From: Flagellimonas okinawensis
GTDB taxonomy: Bacteria > Bacteroidota > Bacteroidia > Flavobacteriales > Flavobacteriaceae
Reading direction: 5' to 3'
Length of the DNA: 64,000 nucleotides
Assembly (NCBI RefSeq): GCF_029194005.1
Contig: NZ_JARFVA010000004.1
Span: 248,001 to 312,000, forward strand
Shown here: one piece after another, positions 36,053 through 43,245 of the stretch
Layout: each line of letters begins with the position of its first letter
Position numbering within the stretch: the first letter of the stretch is position 1
Position numbers and translations under genes: made by a program
The notes under the pieces: generated by a model
Seen by the model: only the letters and a program-made list of their open reading frames with translations
Database searches by the model: none
What the model was told of the DNA's origin: nothing

Positions 36053-36838
36053 TTAAGAAATTAGTCCAGTAATAAATTTTTTGGCGCTTGCCCCAGGATC
36101 ATCGGTCTTCATAAAATTCTCCCCGATCAAAAAGCCTCTGTAACCAAACTCTTTTAAATCACGAATGGCATCCACAGAGCTGATTCCGCTCTCCGAGACT
36201 TTTACAAATTCATCAGGAATCTTAGTGGAGAGTGATTTACTTATGTCCAAATCTACCTCAAATGTCTTTAGGTTACGGTTGTTCACACCCAACATGTCCA
36301 AACTGGGCATTAGGGATTTCTGCAGTTCTTCTTCATTGTGCACTTCCAGGAGTACATCCAGTCCCAGACCCTTTGCAACTTCGGAAAAAGTTTTAATCTC
36401 TTCTTTGGACAATATTGCTGCGATCAGCAGAATAACATCGGCGCCGTATGCCTTGGCCTCTGCAATCTGGTATTCATCTATGATGAATTCTTTTCTCAGA
36501 ATGGGAATATTGGAGGATGCCCTTGCAAGGATCAAATCGTCCAAGGAACCACCGAAATATTTTCCATCGGTCAAAACGGACATGCCAGAGGCTCCGGCAT
36601 CGGTATACCCTTTGGCTACATCTTGAACGCTCAGGTCTTGGTTGATGACCGATTTGGAGGGGGAACGGCGTTTGTGCTCGGCTATGATTCCCGAATCGCT
36701 TTTGCGCAAGACCTCGGCCAATGAAATTGAGGTGCGTTCCATCATCACCGAAGCTTCCAGTTGCGGAAGGGTGACCAGCGATTTTTTTAAAGCCACCTCT
36801 TTGCGTTTATCCGCTACTATTTTATCTAGTATGTTCAT
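36053..36838 (-). CDS. trpC: Indole-3-glycerol phosphate synthase
   Basis: Closes the indole ring of CdRP. The 261-aa protein begins MNILDKIVADKRKEV, and has the catalytic HKRRSPSKS (Lys), the EFIIDEYQI strand, GVNNRNLKTF and VSESGISS. A longer frame adds 18 residues, but those codons derive from an REP-like palindrome lying directly upstream, so the shorter start is chosen. Stand-alone, not fused to trpF as in enterics. Confidence 0.97.
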   Translation of the reverse strand: MNILDKIVADKRKEVALKKSLVTLPQLEASVMMERTSISLAEVLRKSDSGIIAEHKRRSPSKSVINQDLSVQDVAKGYTDAGASGMSVLTDGKYFGGSLDDLILARASSNIPILRKEFIIDEYQIAEAKAYGADVILLIAAILSKEEIKTFSEVAKGLGLDVLLEVHNEEELQKSLMPSLDMLGVNNRNLKTFEVDLDISKSLSTKIPDEFVKVSESGISSVDAIRDLKEFGYRGFLIGENFMKTDDPGASAKKFITGLIS

Positions 36839-36852
36839 TTTCTGTTGTTGTT

Positions 36853-36920
36853 GCTCCGCGTTTGATGCGGAATCCATTTCTTTAATGTCCATTGGATTCC
36901 CGCTTTCGCAGGAATGACAA
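36853..36920. repeat. REP-like palindrome pair between trpD and trpC
   Basis: Two imperfect palindromes in opposite orientation: CTCCGCGTTTGATGCGGA (from 36855) and ATTCCCGCTTTCGCAGGAAT followed by GACAA. They resemble the pairs between trpG and trpD. Confidence 0.65.
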
Positions 36921-36931
36921 TTTGATCAAAT

Positions 36932-37927
36932 TTAGTCCTTACTCAATTCCTGCAATTTCTTTAATGCCGACAGTCCTTTACCACCAAACAAGGATTCTTT
37001 TGCTTTCTCAAAACCTTCTTTAGGGGAAGTACCTTTTACCGTGGCAATTGCGACCCCTGCGTTGGCACAGACAACATTGTTCTGGGCTTCGGTGCCTTTT
37101 CCCTGTAGAATATCCATGAAAATTTGGGCGGATTCAGCGATATCGGCACCACCTACGATTTCTTGCTGCGAAACTTTCTCCACTCCAAAATCCTTTGGAG
37201 CGAGCATGGCTTCTGTGCTGTTCGATATGGTTTTGGTGTCGCCTGTCAACGATATTTCATCATATCCATCCAATGCGTTTAAAATGGTGAACCTCTTATC
37301 CGTGTTCTGGTACAGGTAGCCGTACATTCTGGCCAACTCCAAATTATATACCCCTACCATTTGATTTTTTGGAAATGCAGGGTTTACCATGGGTCCCAAC
37401 ATATTGAAAAAGGTTTTGACCGCCAATTCCCTCCGGATGGGGGCTACATTTTTCATGGCTGGGTGGAACAAAGGGGCGTGCAGTACACAAATACCAGCTT
37501 CCTCTATGGTTTTTTTGAGGAAATCGGCATCGTTACTGAACTTGATGCCCAAAAATTCCATGACGTTGCTGCTTCCGCACTTGGAAGATACCCCGTAGTT
37601 GCCGTGTTTGGTCACATGGATTCCTGCACCGGCCGTTACAAAAGATGCCAAAGTGGAAATGTTGAAGGTGTCTTTTCCGTCGCCACCGGTCCCACAAAGG
37701 TCGATCGGGTCGTATTCGGTCAAGTCCACTGCCAAACAAAGTTCCAACAGGGCGTCGCGGAAACCTTCAAGTTCCTCAATGGTCACACTTCGCATCATAT
37801 AAACGGTAAGGAAAGCGGCAATTTGGGAGGTATTGTAATCTCCCTTGGCAATGTTCACCAAAATTTGCTTGGCCTCTTCCTTTGGAAGTATCTCGTGATT
37901 GATCAGTTTATTTAAAGTCTCTTTCAT
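36932..37927 (-). CDS. trpD: Anthranilate phosphoribosyltransferase
   Basis: Transfers the phosphoribosyl group of PRPP to anthranilate. The 331-aa protein carries the PRPP-binding CGTGGDGKDTFNIST (about 78-92), KHGNYGVSSKCGSSNVME, and the second metal motif (DGYDEIS). Free-standing, not fused to trpG. The gap of about 190 nt to trpG upstream holds four REP-like palindromes. Confidence 0.97.
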   Translation of the reverse strand: MKETLNKLINHEILPKEEAKQILVNIAKGDYNTSQIAAFLTVYMMRSVTIEELEGFRDALLELCLAVDLTEYDPIDLCGTGGDGKDTFNISTLASFVTAGAGIHVTKHGNYGVSSKCGSSNVMEFLGIKFSNDADFLKKTIEEAGICVLHAPLFHPAMKNVAPIRRELAVKTFFNMLGPMVNPAFPKNQMVGVYNLELARMYGYLYQNTDKRFTILNALDGYDEISLTGDTKTISNSTEAMLAPKDFGVEKVSQQEIVGGADIAESAQIFMDILQGKGTEAQNNVVCANAGVAIATVKGTSPKEGFEKAKESLFGGKGLSALKKLQELSKD

Positions 37928-37938
37928 TGTTCTTCTTT

Positions 37939-38007
37939 GTCATCCCGTACCTGTTGCGGGATCTAATTTTTATTTCTGTTGGATTCCTTCTTTTGCAGGA
38001 ATGACAA
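37939..38007. repeat. REP-like palindrome pair 1 between trpG and trpD
   Basis: A forward unit starting GTCATCCCG with a GCGGGAT arm, and an inverted unit GGATTCCTTCTTTTGCAGGA ending in ATGACAA. The shared GTCATYCC termini face outward, as in REP doublets. Confidence 0.7.
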
Positions 38008-38024
38008 TCGTTTTATTCTTGCTT

Positions 38025-38110
38025 GTCATTCCGCAATTGATCCGGAATCTTTTATTCAATTTATTTGTATTCCTGCTTCCCTTCGATTTCGTTAAGGGTA
38101 CTGCAGGAAT
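38025..38110. repeat. REP-like palindrome pair 2 between trpG and trpD
   Basis: A forward unit GTCATTCCGC...CCGGAATC and an inverted longer hairpin ATTCCTGC...GCAGGAAT with an inner CCCTT/AAGGG stem (38069-38110). Orientation matches pair 1. Confidence 0.7.
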
Positions 38111-38119
38111 GAGATCATA

Positions 38120-38686
38120 CTAACTTTCCAACCAATTCTCAAGCATTTGTTTGCCTTCAGGTGTCAAAACTGACTCTGGGTGAAACTGCACGGCCGTAAC
38201 ATCGAGTTCTTTATGTCGTAGGGACATTACTTGTCCGTTTTCATCCAGTGCGGTAGCTTCCAAAACTTCAGGAAGGTCAGGGTCCACTACCCATGAATGG
38301 TATCTACCTACCTGAAGGGTCTTGGCCATGTTCTGATAGATAGGGTCGTCCTTGGTCACGATAATGGCGGTGTCCACTCCGTGGTATACCTCATCTAAAT
38401 TGATCAGGGTTCCCCCAAATACCTCTCCGATTGCTTGGAGCCCCAGGCAAACTCCAAAAATCCGTTTGGTCGGTGCATAGGTCTTGATGATCTCCTTTAA
38501 CAGTCCGGCCTCATCTGGTATTCCCGGTCCAGGGGAGAGGACGATGTATTTGAACGGTTCCACTTCGTCCAAGGTGAGTTGGTCGTTCCGTTTTACAGTG
38601 ACCTCACAATCCAAATCTTCCAGATAGTGCACCAAATTATAGGTGAAACTATCGTAGTTGTCTATCATTAAAATCTTTCGTCCCAT
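38120..38686 (-). CDS. trpG: Anthranilate synthase component II (glutamine amidotransferase)
   Basis: Supplies ammonia from glutamine to TrpE. The 188-aa class I amidotransferase has the oxyanion strand SPGPGIPDEAG, the nucleophile Cys in FGVCLGLQAIGE (about residue 79), YHSWVVD and the His-Glu pair in AVQFHPESVLT. It starts 3 nt after trpE and is co-translated with it. Confidence 0.97.
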   Translation of the reverse strand: MGRKILMIDNYDSFTYNLVHYLEDLDCEVTVKRNDQLTLDEVEPFKYIVLSPGPGIPDEAGLLKEIIKTYAPTKRIFGVCLGLQAIGEVFGGTLINLDEVYHGVDTAIIVTKDDPIYQNMAKTLQVGRYHSWVVDPDLPEVLEATALDENGQVMSLRHKELDVTAVQFHPESVLTPEGKQMLENWLES

Positions 38687-38689
38687 GGC

Positions 38690-40087
38690 TTAGATTGTTT
38701 CGGCAATTTCCAGCGCTTTGGTCAGTGCGCCCAGTTTATTGTATGTTTCTTGAAGTTCGTCATCAGGATTGGACGCTGCTACCAAACCAGCTCCGGCTTG
38801 GTAATACAGGTCATGGTCCTTGCTCAAAAATGTCCGGATCATAATGGCGTGGTTAAAGTTGCCCTCGAAATCCATGAACCCAATGGCGCCACCGTAGTAG
38901 GAACGACTTGTTTTTTCGTACTTTTCAATAAGTTGCATGGCCATATGCTTGGGTGCACCGCTCAAAGTCCCGGCCGGGAACGTATCGGCGACCACTTTCA
39001 TGGTGGTACTGTCCTTTTTCTTTTGTCCCGTTACTTTTGATACCAAATGGATGACATGGGAAAAATACTGGACTTCGCGATAGGTTTCCACGTTTACGGT
39101 ATTGCCATTGCGGCTCAAATCGTTTCGTGCAAGATCCACAAGCATTACATGTTCGCTGTTCTCTTTTTCGTCCTGTGCCAATTTTTTGGCCAGTTCGGCA
39201 TCTTTTTCATCGTTTCCGGTACGTTTATAGGTGCCTGCTATGGGATGAATCTCTGCTTTCCCATCCTTTACGATAAGTTGCGCCTCGGGTGAGCTTCCGA
39301 ATATTTTAAAATTGCCGTAATCAAAATAGAAAAGATAAGGGGAAGGGTTTATAGAACGGAGTGCCCTATATACATTGAATTCGTCCCCCTTGAATTTTTG
39401 TTTGAACCTTTTGGAGAGCACCAACTGAAATACATCGCCACGCTGACAATGCTTTTTGGCCAATTCCACGTGTTCTTTGTATTCTTCATCCTTTAAGTTG
39501 GATTCGGGTTCTCCCTCTTTATGGAAATTGTAGGATGAGAAGGTGCGAACATTGAACAATTGTTCAATTTCATCCACATTGCTTTCTGAATCATAGCAGT
39601 GGGCAAACAAATAGGCCTCATTTTTAAAATGGTTGATGGCGATGATGTTCTTGTACACTGCATAATAAATATCCGGAATGCTTACGGAATCTTCCTTTTT
39701 GGAAATCTTCACATCCTCAAAATAGCGAACAGCATCGTAGGCCATGTACCCGAACAAGCCATTGTTGATGAATTTGAAATCATTCTGGGCAACTGAAAAC
39801 TTTTGCGAGAAATTATGGATGACTTCGGTCACATCGATATCAGGGGTTATTTGGGTAACTTCTTTGTTACCATCGGGAAACCGTTGGGTAATGATCTCGT
39901 TTTCTACCTTGATGGATGCGATCGGGTTGCAACAGATATATGAAAAGCTGTTGTCGTTGGCATGGTAATCGCTACTTTCCAAAAGAATACTGTTTGGAAA
40001 TTTATCCCGGATTTTTAGATAAACACTCACGGGCGTAATGGTGTCCGCAAGTATTTTTTTGTAATGTGTCTTAAGGGTATAACTCAT
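38690..40087 (-). CDS. trpE: Anthranilate synthase component I
   Basis: First committed enzyme: chorismate plus ammonia to anthranilate. The 465-aa protein has the chorismate-binding domain with HPIAGTYKRTG, DLARNDLSRN, AGTLSGAPKHMA and GGAIGFMDFEG. The N-terminal region has an ESSD stretch (LLESSDYHAND) resembling the LLES tryptophan feedback site of TrpE. It is the first structural gene and is preceded by an attenuator-like leader. Confidence 0.97.
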   Translation of the reverse strand: MSYTLKTHYKKILADTITPVSVYLKIRDKFPNSILLESSDYHANDNSFSYICCNPIASIKVENEIITQRFPDGNKEVTQITPDIDVTEVIHNFSQKFSVAQNDFKFINNGLFGYMAYDAVRYFEDVKISKKEDSVSIPDIYYAVYKNIIAINHFKNEAYLFAHCYDSESNVDEIEQLFNVRTFSSYNFHKEGEPESNLKDEEYKEHVELAKKHCQRGDVFQLVLSKRFKQKFKGDEFNVYRALRSINPSPYLFYFDYGNFKIFGSSPEAQLIVKDGKAEIHPIAGTYKRTGNDEKDAELAKKLAQDEKENSEHVMLVDLARNDLSRNGNTVNVETYREVQYFSHVIHLVSKVTGQKKKDSTTMKVVADTFPAGTLSGAPKHMAMQLIEKYEKTSRSYYGGAIGFMDFEGNFNHAIMIRTFLSKDHDLYYQAGAGLVAASNPDDELQETYNKLGALTKALEIAETI

Positions 40088-40106
40088 TTTGAAACTGCTA
40101 TAAATT

Positions 40107-40134
40107 AAAAAAGGCCTGTCGTGATGACAAGCCT
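40107..40134 (-). terminator. trp attenuator hairpin
   Basis: On the minus strand AGGCTTGTC-ATCAC-GACAGGCCT forms a 9-bp stem with one G-T pair, directly followed by T6. It lies 28 nt after the leader peptide stop and 20 nt before the trpE ATG, the position of a classic attenuator. The loop and 3' arm (UCACGAC) are complementary to GUCGUGA spanning the leader stop codon. Confidence 0.85.
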
Positions 40135-40161
40135 CTTGTATGGTTATAATGGGGACTTAAC

Positions 40162-40218
40162 TCACGACGTTTGACATAAGTTTATCCACCACCAGGTATT
40201 TGCTATTCTGTTATTCAT
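40162..40218 (-). CDS. trpL: trp operon leader peptide
   Basis: An 18-codon frame too short for usual gene calling encodes MNNRIANTWWWINLCQTS. Codons 9-11 are TGG TGG TGG (plus-strand CCACCACCA at 40186-40194), three adjacent Trp codons in a peptide just before trpE, followed by a T-run hairpin. This is the logic of ribosome-mediated attenuation: stalling at the Trp codons when tryptophan is scarce would free the GUCGUGA segment to interfere with the terminator. The ATG is 5 nt from a TATATTTG -7 box, so the mRNA may begin at or beside it. Function is inferred from architecture. Confidence 0.82.
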   Translation of the reverse strand: MNNRIANTWWWINLCQTS

Positions 40219-40223
40219 TGCAT

Positions 40224-40254
40224 CAAATATAGGGAGGAATTTTTAACGGGACAA
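40224..40254 (-). promoter_or_regulatory. trp operon promoter
   Basis: Minus-strand TATATTTG (40224-40231), a 20-nt spacer and TTG (40252-40254) fit TTG-N(17-23)-TAnnTTTG. The predicted RNA start is within a few bases of the leader ATG. Confidence 0.75.
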
Positions 40255-40273
40255 CAATGTTTTGTTTAAAATA

Positions 40274-40309
40274 AAAAATCCCGCTCAAGATTAGCTCGAA
40301 CGGGATTTT
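40274..40309 (-). terminator. Terminator of the marR-nitroreductase-yceI operon
   Basis: AAAATCCCG...CGGGATTTT arms with an inner partly wobble-paired stem, followed on the minus strand by a T-rich tract. Confidence 0.88.
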
Positions 40310-40330
40310 CACACACTAAACAGTAGTTGA

Positions 40331-40903
40331 TTACATCTGTAGGTCAACTACCAAATCAAATTCATCGTAGATCAGTTTGTCCTTGGCGGTACCAATGATT
40401 CCAGATCCGTATTTTACATCGTACTTGGTTCTGTCCACTTTCAAAGTAGCAGTAGCTTTGTCCCCGTAAACGGATACATCAAAACTAACAGGCTCTGTGG
40501 TGCCTTTTATAGTAAGGTCGCCAGTTACTGCATAAGAATTTTTACCTGTAGATTTTACTTTGGTGAAAACCAATTTAGCCGTTGGGTGATTGGCAGTTCC
40601 AAAAAAGTCGTCGGACTTTAAGTGACCGTCCAATTGGCCTTTATAATCTCCTTCCAAATCGGTCGTGTTGATGCTTGTCATATCCACAACAAACTCGCCG
40701 CCTACCAATTTGTCACCATCAAACTCCAAAGCACCGGACTCCAGAGAGATCGTTCCTGTGTGAGAACCACCGACCTTATAACCTTTCCAGGTTACAGTGC
40801 TTTCGGAAGTCTTTACTTCTTTGGTTTCCTTTTTGATAGGGTTTGCAACTGCTGAGGCTCCAAAAAGAGTGACCAAGGCTAAACTTAAAATTGTCTTTTT
40901 CAT
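40331..40903 (-). CDS. YceI-like exported lipocalin-fold protein
   Basis: Periplasmic beta-barrel protein (190 aa) of the YceI family, which binds isoprenoid or other amphiphilic ligands. The signal peptide is MKKTILSLALVTLFGASAVA. Conserved strands include STVTWKGYKVGGSHTGTI, GEFVVDMTSI, HLKSDDFFGTANHPTAKLVF and the C-terminal ELDLVVDLQ-type strand (here EFDLVVDLQM). Ligand unknown. It is probably the third gene of the marR-nitroreductase operon (43-nt gap) and is followed by a strong terminator. Confidence 0.92.
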   Translation of the reverse strand: MKKTILSLALVTLFGASAVANPIKKETKEVKTSESTVTWKGYKVGGSHTGTISLESGALEFDGDKLVGGEFVVDMTSINTTDLEGDYKGQLDGHLKSDDFFGTANHPTAKLVFTKVKSTGKNSYAVTGDLTIKGTTEPVSFDVSVYGDKATATLKVDRTKYDVKYGSGIIGTAKDKLIYDEFDLVVDLQM

Positions 40904-40946
40904 GATTGTTTAAAATTTCTGTTTCTAATTGTTAAGGGTTCAATAA

Positions 40947-41579
40947 TTATATAATTGTAAATAATTCTTCTTTTGATTTGCGGACCTTGGGCAAATGCTG
41001 TGTAGCATCTTCCTCTGAACGATAACCTACGGCCAAAACTACGGCAGCGTTCAGGTTTTTCTCGTTCAACCCTAAGATTTCATTGTACTTTTCAGGTTCA
41101 AAGCCTTCCATTGGGCATGTATCGATCTTCAACTCCGCAGCGGCCTGCATCAAGTTTCCAAAAGCTATGTAGGCTTGTTTTGTGGTCCAGCTGTTTTTGG
41201 TTTCCACCGGAAGGTCGATAAGCTTGGATTTCATAAAATCGGAATATCCTTTAAGTCCTTCCAATGGAATATTTCGGGTTTCGCTAACATTGGCCACGAA
41301 ATCATCTACCAATTCTTCTCCAAAATCGGCGGCATTGGCAAAAACGATGATGTGGGATGCATCAGTTATCTGGGATTGGTCCCAAGAAGCAGGTTTTAAT
41401 TGCTCTTTTACGTTTTGATCGGATACCACGATCACATGATAAGGCTGCAATCCATAGGAGGATGCGCTCAAACGAGTGGCCTCCAATAGGGTTTCTAGGT
41501 CATCTGCCGAAATCTTTTTGGTGGGATCAAATTTTTTGGTGGCATAGCGCCATGTTCTATTTTCAATAACTGTACTCAT
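40947..41579 (-). CDS. NAD(P)H-dependent oxidoreductase, nitroreductase family
   Basis: FMN enzyme (210 aa) of the NfsB-like nitroreductase family, reducing quinones or nitroaromatics. Family features: N-terminal RTWRYATKKFDPTKKIS, the FMN-binding RLSASSYGLQPYHVIVV (about 35-51), the central EGLKGYSDFMK stretch and the CPMEGFEPEKYNEILG motif (about 154-169). A MarR regulator lies 8 nt upstream, suggesting induction by a toxic or redox-active compound. Substrate unknown. Confidence 0.92.
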   Translation of the reverse strand: MSTVIENRTWRYATKKFDPTKKISADDLETLLEATRLSASSYGLQPYHVIVVSDQNVKEQLKPASWDQSQITDASHIIVFANAADFGEELVDDFVANVSETRNIPLEGLKGYSDFMKSKLIDLPVETKNSWTTKQAYIAFGNLMQAAAELKIDTCPMEGFEPEKYNEILGLNEKNLNAAVVLAVGYRSEEDATQHLPKVRKSKEELFTII

Positions 41580-41587
41580 TGCTATAT

Positions 41588-42034
41588 CTAAAATTTATCT
41601 AATAGTGTATTTAATAGTTCCAACTCCTTTTTATCAAAGTTTTCAAAGATTGTCTTATGAGCGTTGGACAATGCACTGTCCATCTGTTCCAGAGCTTTAA
41701 GTCCATTATCTGTAATGACAATCTCCACTTTTCGTCTGTTAGAGGGGCATACCGTTCTGTTGACGAATCCCTTTGCCAAAAGTTTGTCCACCAATCGGGT
41801 CGTATTGCTCATTTTGGTGACCATACGTTCATTCAAGGTGGATAGGTTGGCCGGTTTGCCCTGTTGACCTCTTAATATTCTTAATACATTGAATTGTTGA
41901 AGGGAAACTTCAAAAGGCTTCAGGGCAACGTTCATTGCTTCGTTCACCTTATTGTGAACTAATTGCAAGTGAATCAAAGTCCTAGGTTCCAAAGGAATTT
42001 CTTTTGAGGTTTTTATGATTTCTTCAACATTCAT
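41588..42034 (-). CDS. MarR-family transcriptional regulator
   Basis: Winged-helix repressor (148 aa). The helical dimerisation N-terminus (LIHLQLVHNKVNEAMN), recognition helix and wing region (NERMVTKMSNTTRLVDKLLAKGFVNRTVCPSNRRKVEI) are typical. There is one Cys (in VCPSNRR), a possible redox-sensing site. ATG 42034 is chosen over a longer frame because a promoter and palindrome lie just upstream. It leads a marR-nitroreductase-yceI operon and probably represses itself. Confidence 0.92.
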   Translation of the reverse strand: MNVEEIIKTSKEIPLEPRTLIHLQLVHNKVNEAMNVALKPFEVSLQQFNVLRILRGQQGKPANLSTLNERMVTKMSNTTRLVDKLLAKGFVNRTVCPSNRRKVEIVITDNGLKALEQMDSALSNAHKTIFENFDKKELELLNTLLDKF

Positions 42035-42045
42035 GTATAAACAAT

Positions 42046-42064
42046 ATTTGTATATACAAATGTA
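42046..42064. promoter_or_regulatory. marR operator palindrome overlapping the -7 box
   Basis: ATTTGTATATACAAAT (42046-42061) is a perfect 16-bp palindrome. On the minus strand the -7 box TACATTTG (42057-42064) overlaps one half-site, with a TTG 21 nt further up. A MarR dimer bound here would block RNA polymerase. Confidence 0.7.
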
Positions 42065-42168
42065 TGTCGATTTTGTTCGCCCATCCAAATTTTTGATCGA
42101 TAAATTTTTGTTAAAGAGAGGGAAGTCGATCTCTGGATGGTTAATTTTATGGCTTTAAACAGCAGTAA

Positions 42169-42726
42169 ATGAGTAGGTTAATATTTTTCAGCTTCCTTGT
42201 GTTTTCTTTGGCTGGTTGTGTTGAAAAGCAAGGGGCAAAGACTGATAACGAGGACAGTACGAACCATGAAATGGTTGAAGATGAAGTAAATGGACGTATT
42301 GATGTGAATTTTCCCGTGTATGATTTTGAGGAATTCGAACCCATGCTGCACCGAAATGACGGGAATACCTATATCGTCAACTTTTGGGCCACATGGTGCA
42401 AACCTTGCCTTGAGGAAATGCCTTTTTTTGAACGCATAAATGCCGCATATAAAGATCATAATATAAAAGTTGTTTTAGTGAATTTGGATATGCCCCACAT
42501 GTGGAAAAAGCGATTGGAACCCTATGTAGAAAACAAGGGCATTGCATCTGAAGTAATTATACTGGATGATCCAAAACAGAAGGAATGGATTCCCAAGGTG
42601 TCAGCGGATTGGAGTGGAGGCATTCCCGCGACCTTAATATATAATAAGGATAAGCGGGCTTTTTATGAGCACGGTTTTTCCTTTGAACAGTTGGATGCGG
42701 AGGTAAACAAATTTATAGGTCAATAG
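42169..42726 (+). CDS. TlpA-like thioredoxin-fold lipoprotein
   Basis: Envelope redox protein (185 aa) with a lipobox LAGC (Cys17) and a thioredoxin fold whose active site is FWATWCKPC (Cys77, Cys80), the Trp-Cys-x-Pro-Cys of TlpA/ResA reductases. A cis-Pro motif follows (GGIPATLIY). It likely reduces exported disulfides, for example in cytochrome c maturation, but no ccm genes lie here. Divergent from marR; has its own terminator. Confidence 0.9.
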   Translation: MSRLIFFSFLVFSLAGCVEKQGAKTDNEDSTNHEMVEDEVNGRIDVNFPVYDFEEFEPMLHRNDGNTYIVNFWATWCKPCLEEMPFFERINAAYKDHNIKVVLVNLDMPHMWKKRLEPYVENKGIASEVIILDDPKQKEWIPKVSADWSGGIPATLIYNKDKRAFYEHGFSFEQLDAEVNKFIGQ

Positions 42727-42854
42727 GGCTTTAGAAGGAGGGGGGCGGTAATTTAGATTGCAGGATCGTCCAATAAAATACAATTGCCAAATATGGCTAA
42801 GAGAACAAGTTGGGATGCTATCTTAAATCCCTAGTTTCAAAATAAAACCCTCAG

Positions 42855-42886
42855 AAATCCGGAGTAATGCTTCGGATTTTTATTTT
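42855..42886 (+). terminator. Terminator after the TlpA-like gene
   Basis: AAATCCG...CGGATTT arms with an inner AG/CT pair and a T-rich tail. The tail overlaps the TATTTTTG -7 box (42881-42888) of the rhodanese gene. The 180-nt gap holds nothing else I can support. Confidence 0.7.
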
Positions 42887-42908
42887 TGCAGAACTTAAAT
42901 TGAAAATA

Positions 42909-43220
42909 ATGGCAGATTTATCACAAGAAGAATGGGCTGAGCAATTACAAAATGATGACAACGCCTTTACACTGGATGTGCGAACTCCTCAAGAATTTGA
43001 AGAAGGATATATTCCCGGGGCAGTAAACCTGGATATTTATTTGGGAGAGGAATTTTTGGAGGAACTCAAGAAATTGGACAAGAACAAAAATTATTACGTT
43101 TACTGTAGGTCGGGAGCCCGTAGCGGACAAGCCTGTGCTATCATGAACAGTATAGGAATTGAAAATGCCTATAACCTGGAAGGAGGATTCATGAATTGGG
43201 AAGGTGACCGAGTAGATTAA
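42909..43220 (+). CDS. Rhodanese-domain protein
   Basis: Single-domain sulfurtransferase-like protein (103 aa), cytoplasmic. LDVRTPQEFEEGYIPGAVNL is the CH2-A motif and the active-site loop is YCRSGARSG with Cys66. The start at MADLSQEEW is used because a TATTTTTG -7 box lies just upstream, inside a longer open frame. It precedes DUF2851 by 25 nt and may belong to that operon. Substrate unknown. Confidence 0.9.
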   Translation: MADLSQEEWAEQLQNDDNAFTLDVRTPQEFEEGYIPGAVNLDIYLGEEFLEELKKLDKNKNYYVYCRSGARSGQACAIMNSIGIENAYNLEGGFMNWEGDRVD

Positions 43221-43245
43221 GCACTTCTCCATTTATCCCAAATCA

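Noticed and set aside
42793-42834. 13-codon ORF MAKRTSWDAILNP between the TlpA-like and rhodanese genes
   Set aside because: No promoter, repeat codons or hairpin tie it to a gene, and it is too short to support on its own.
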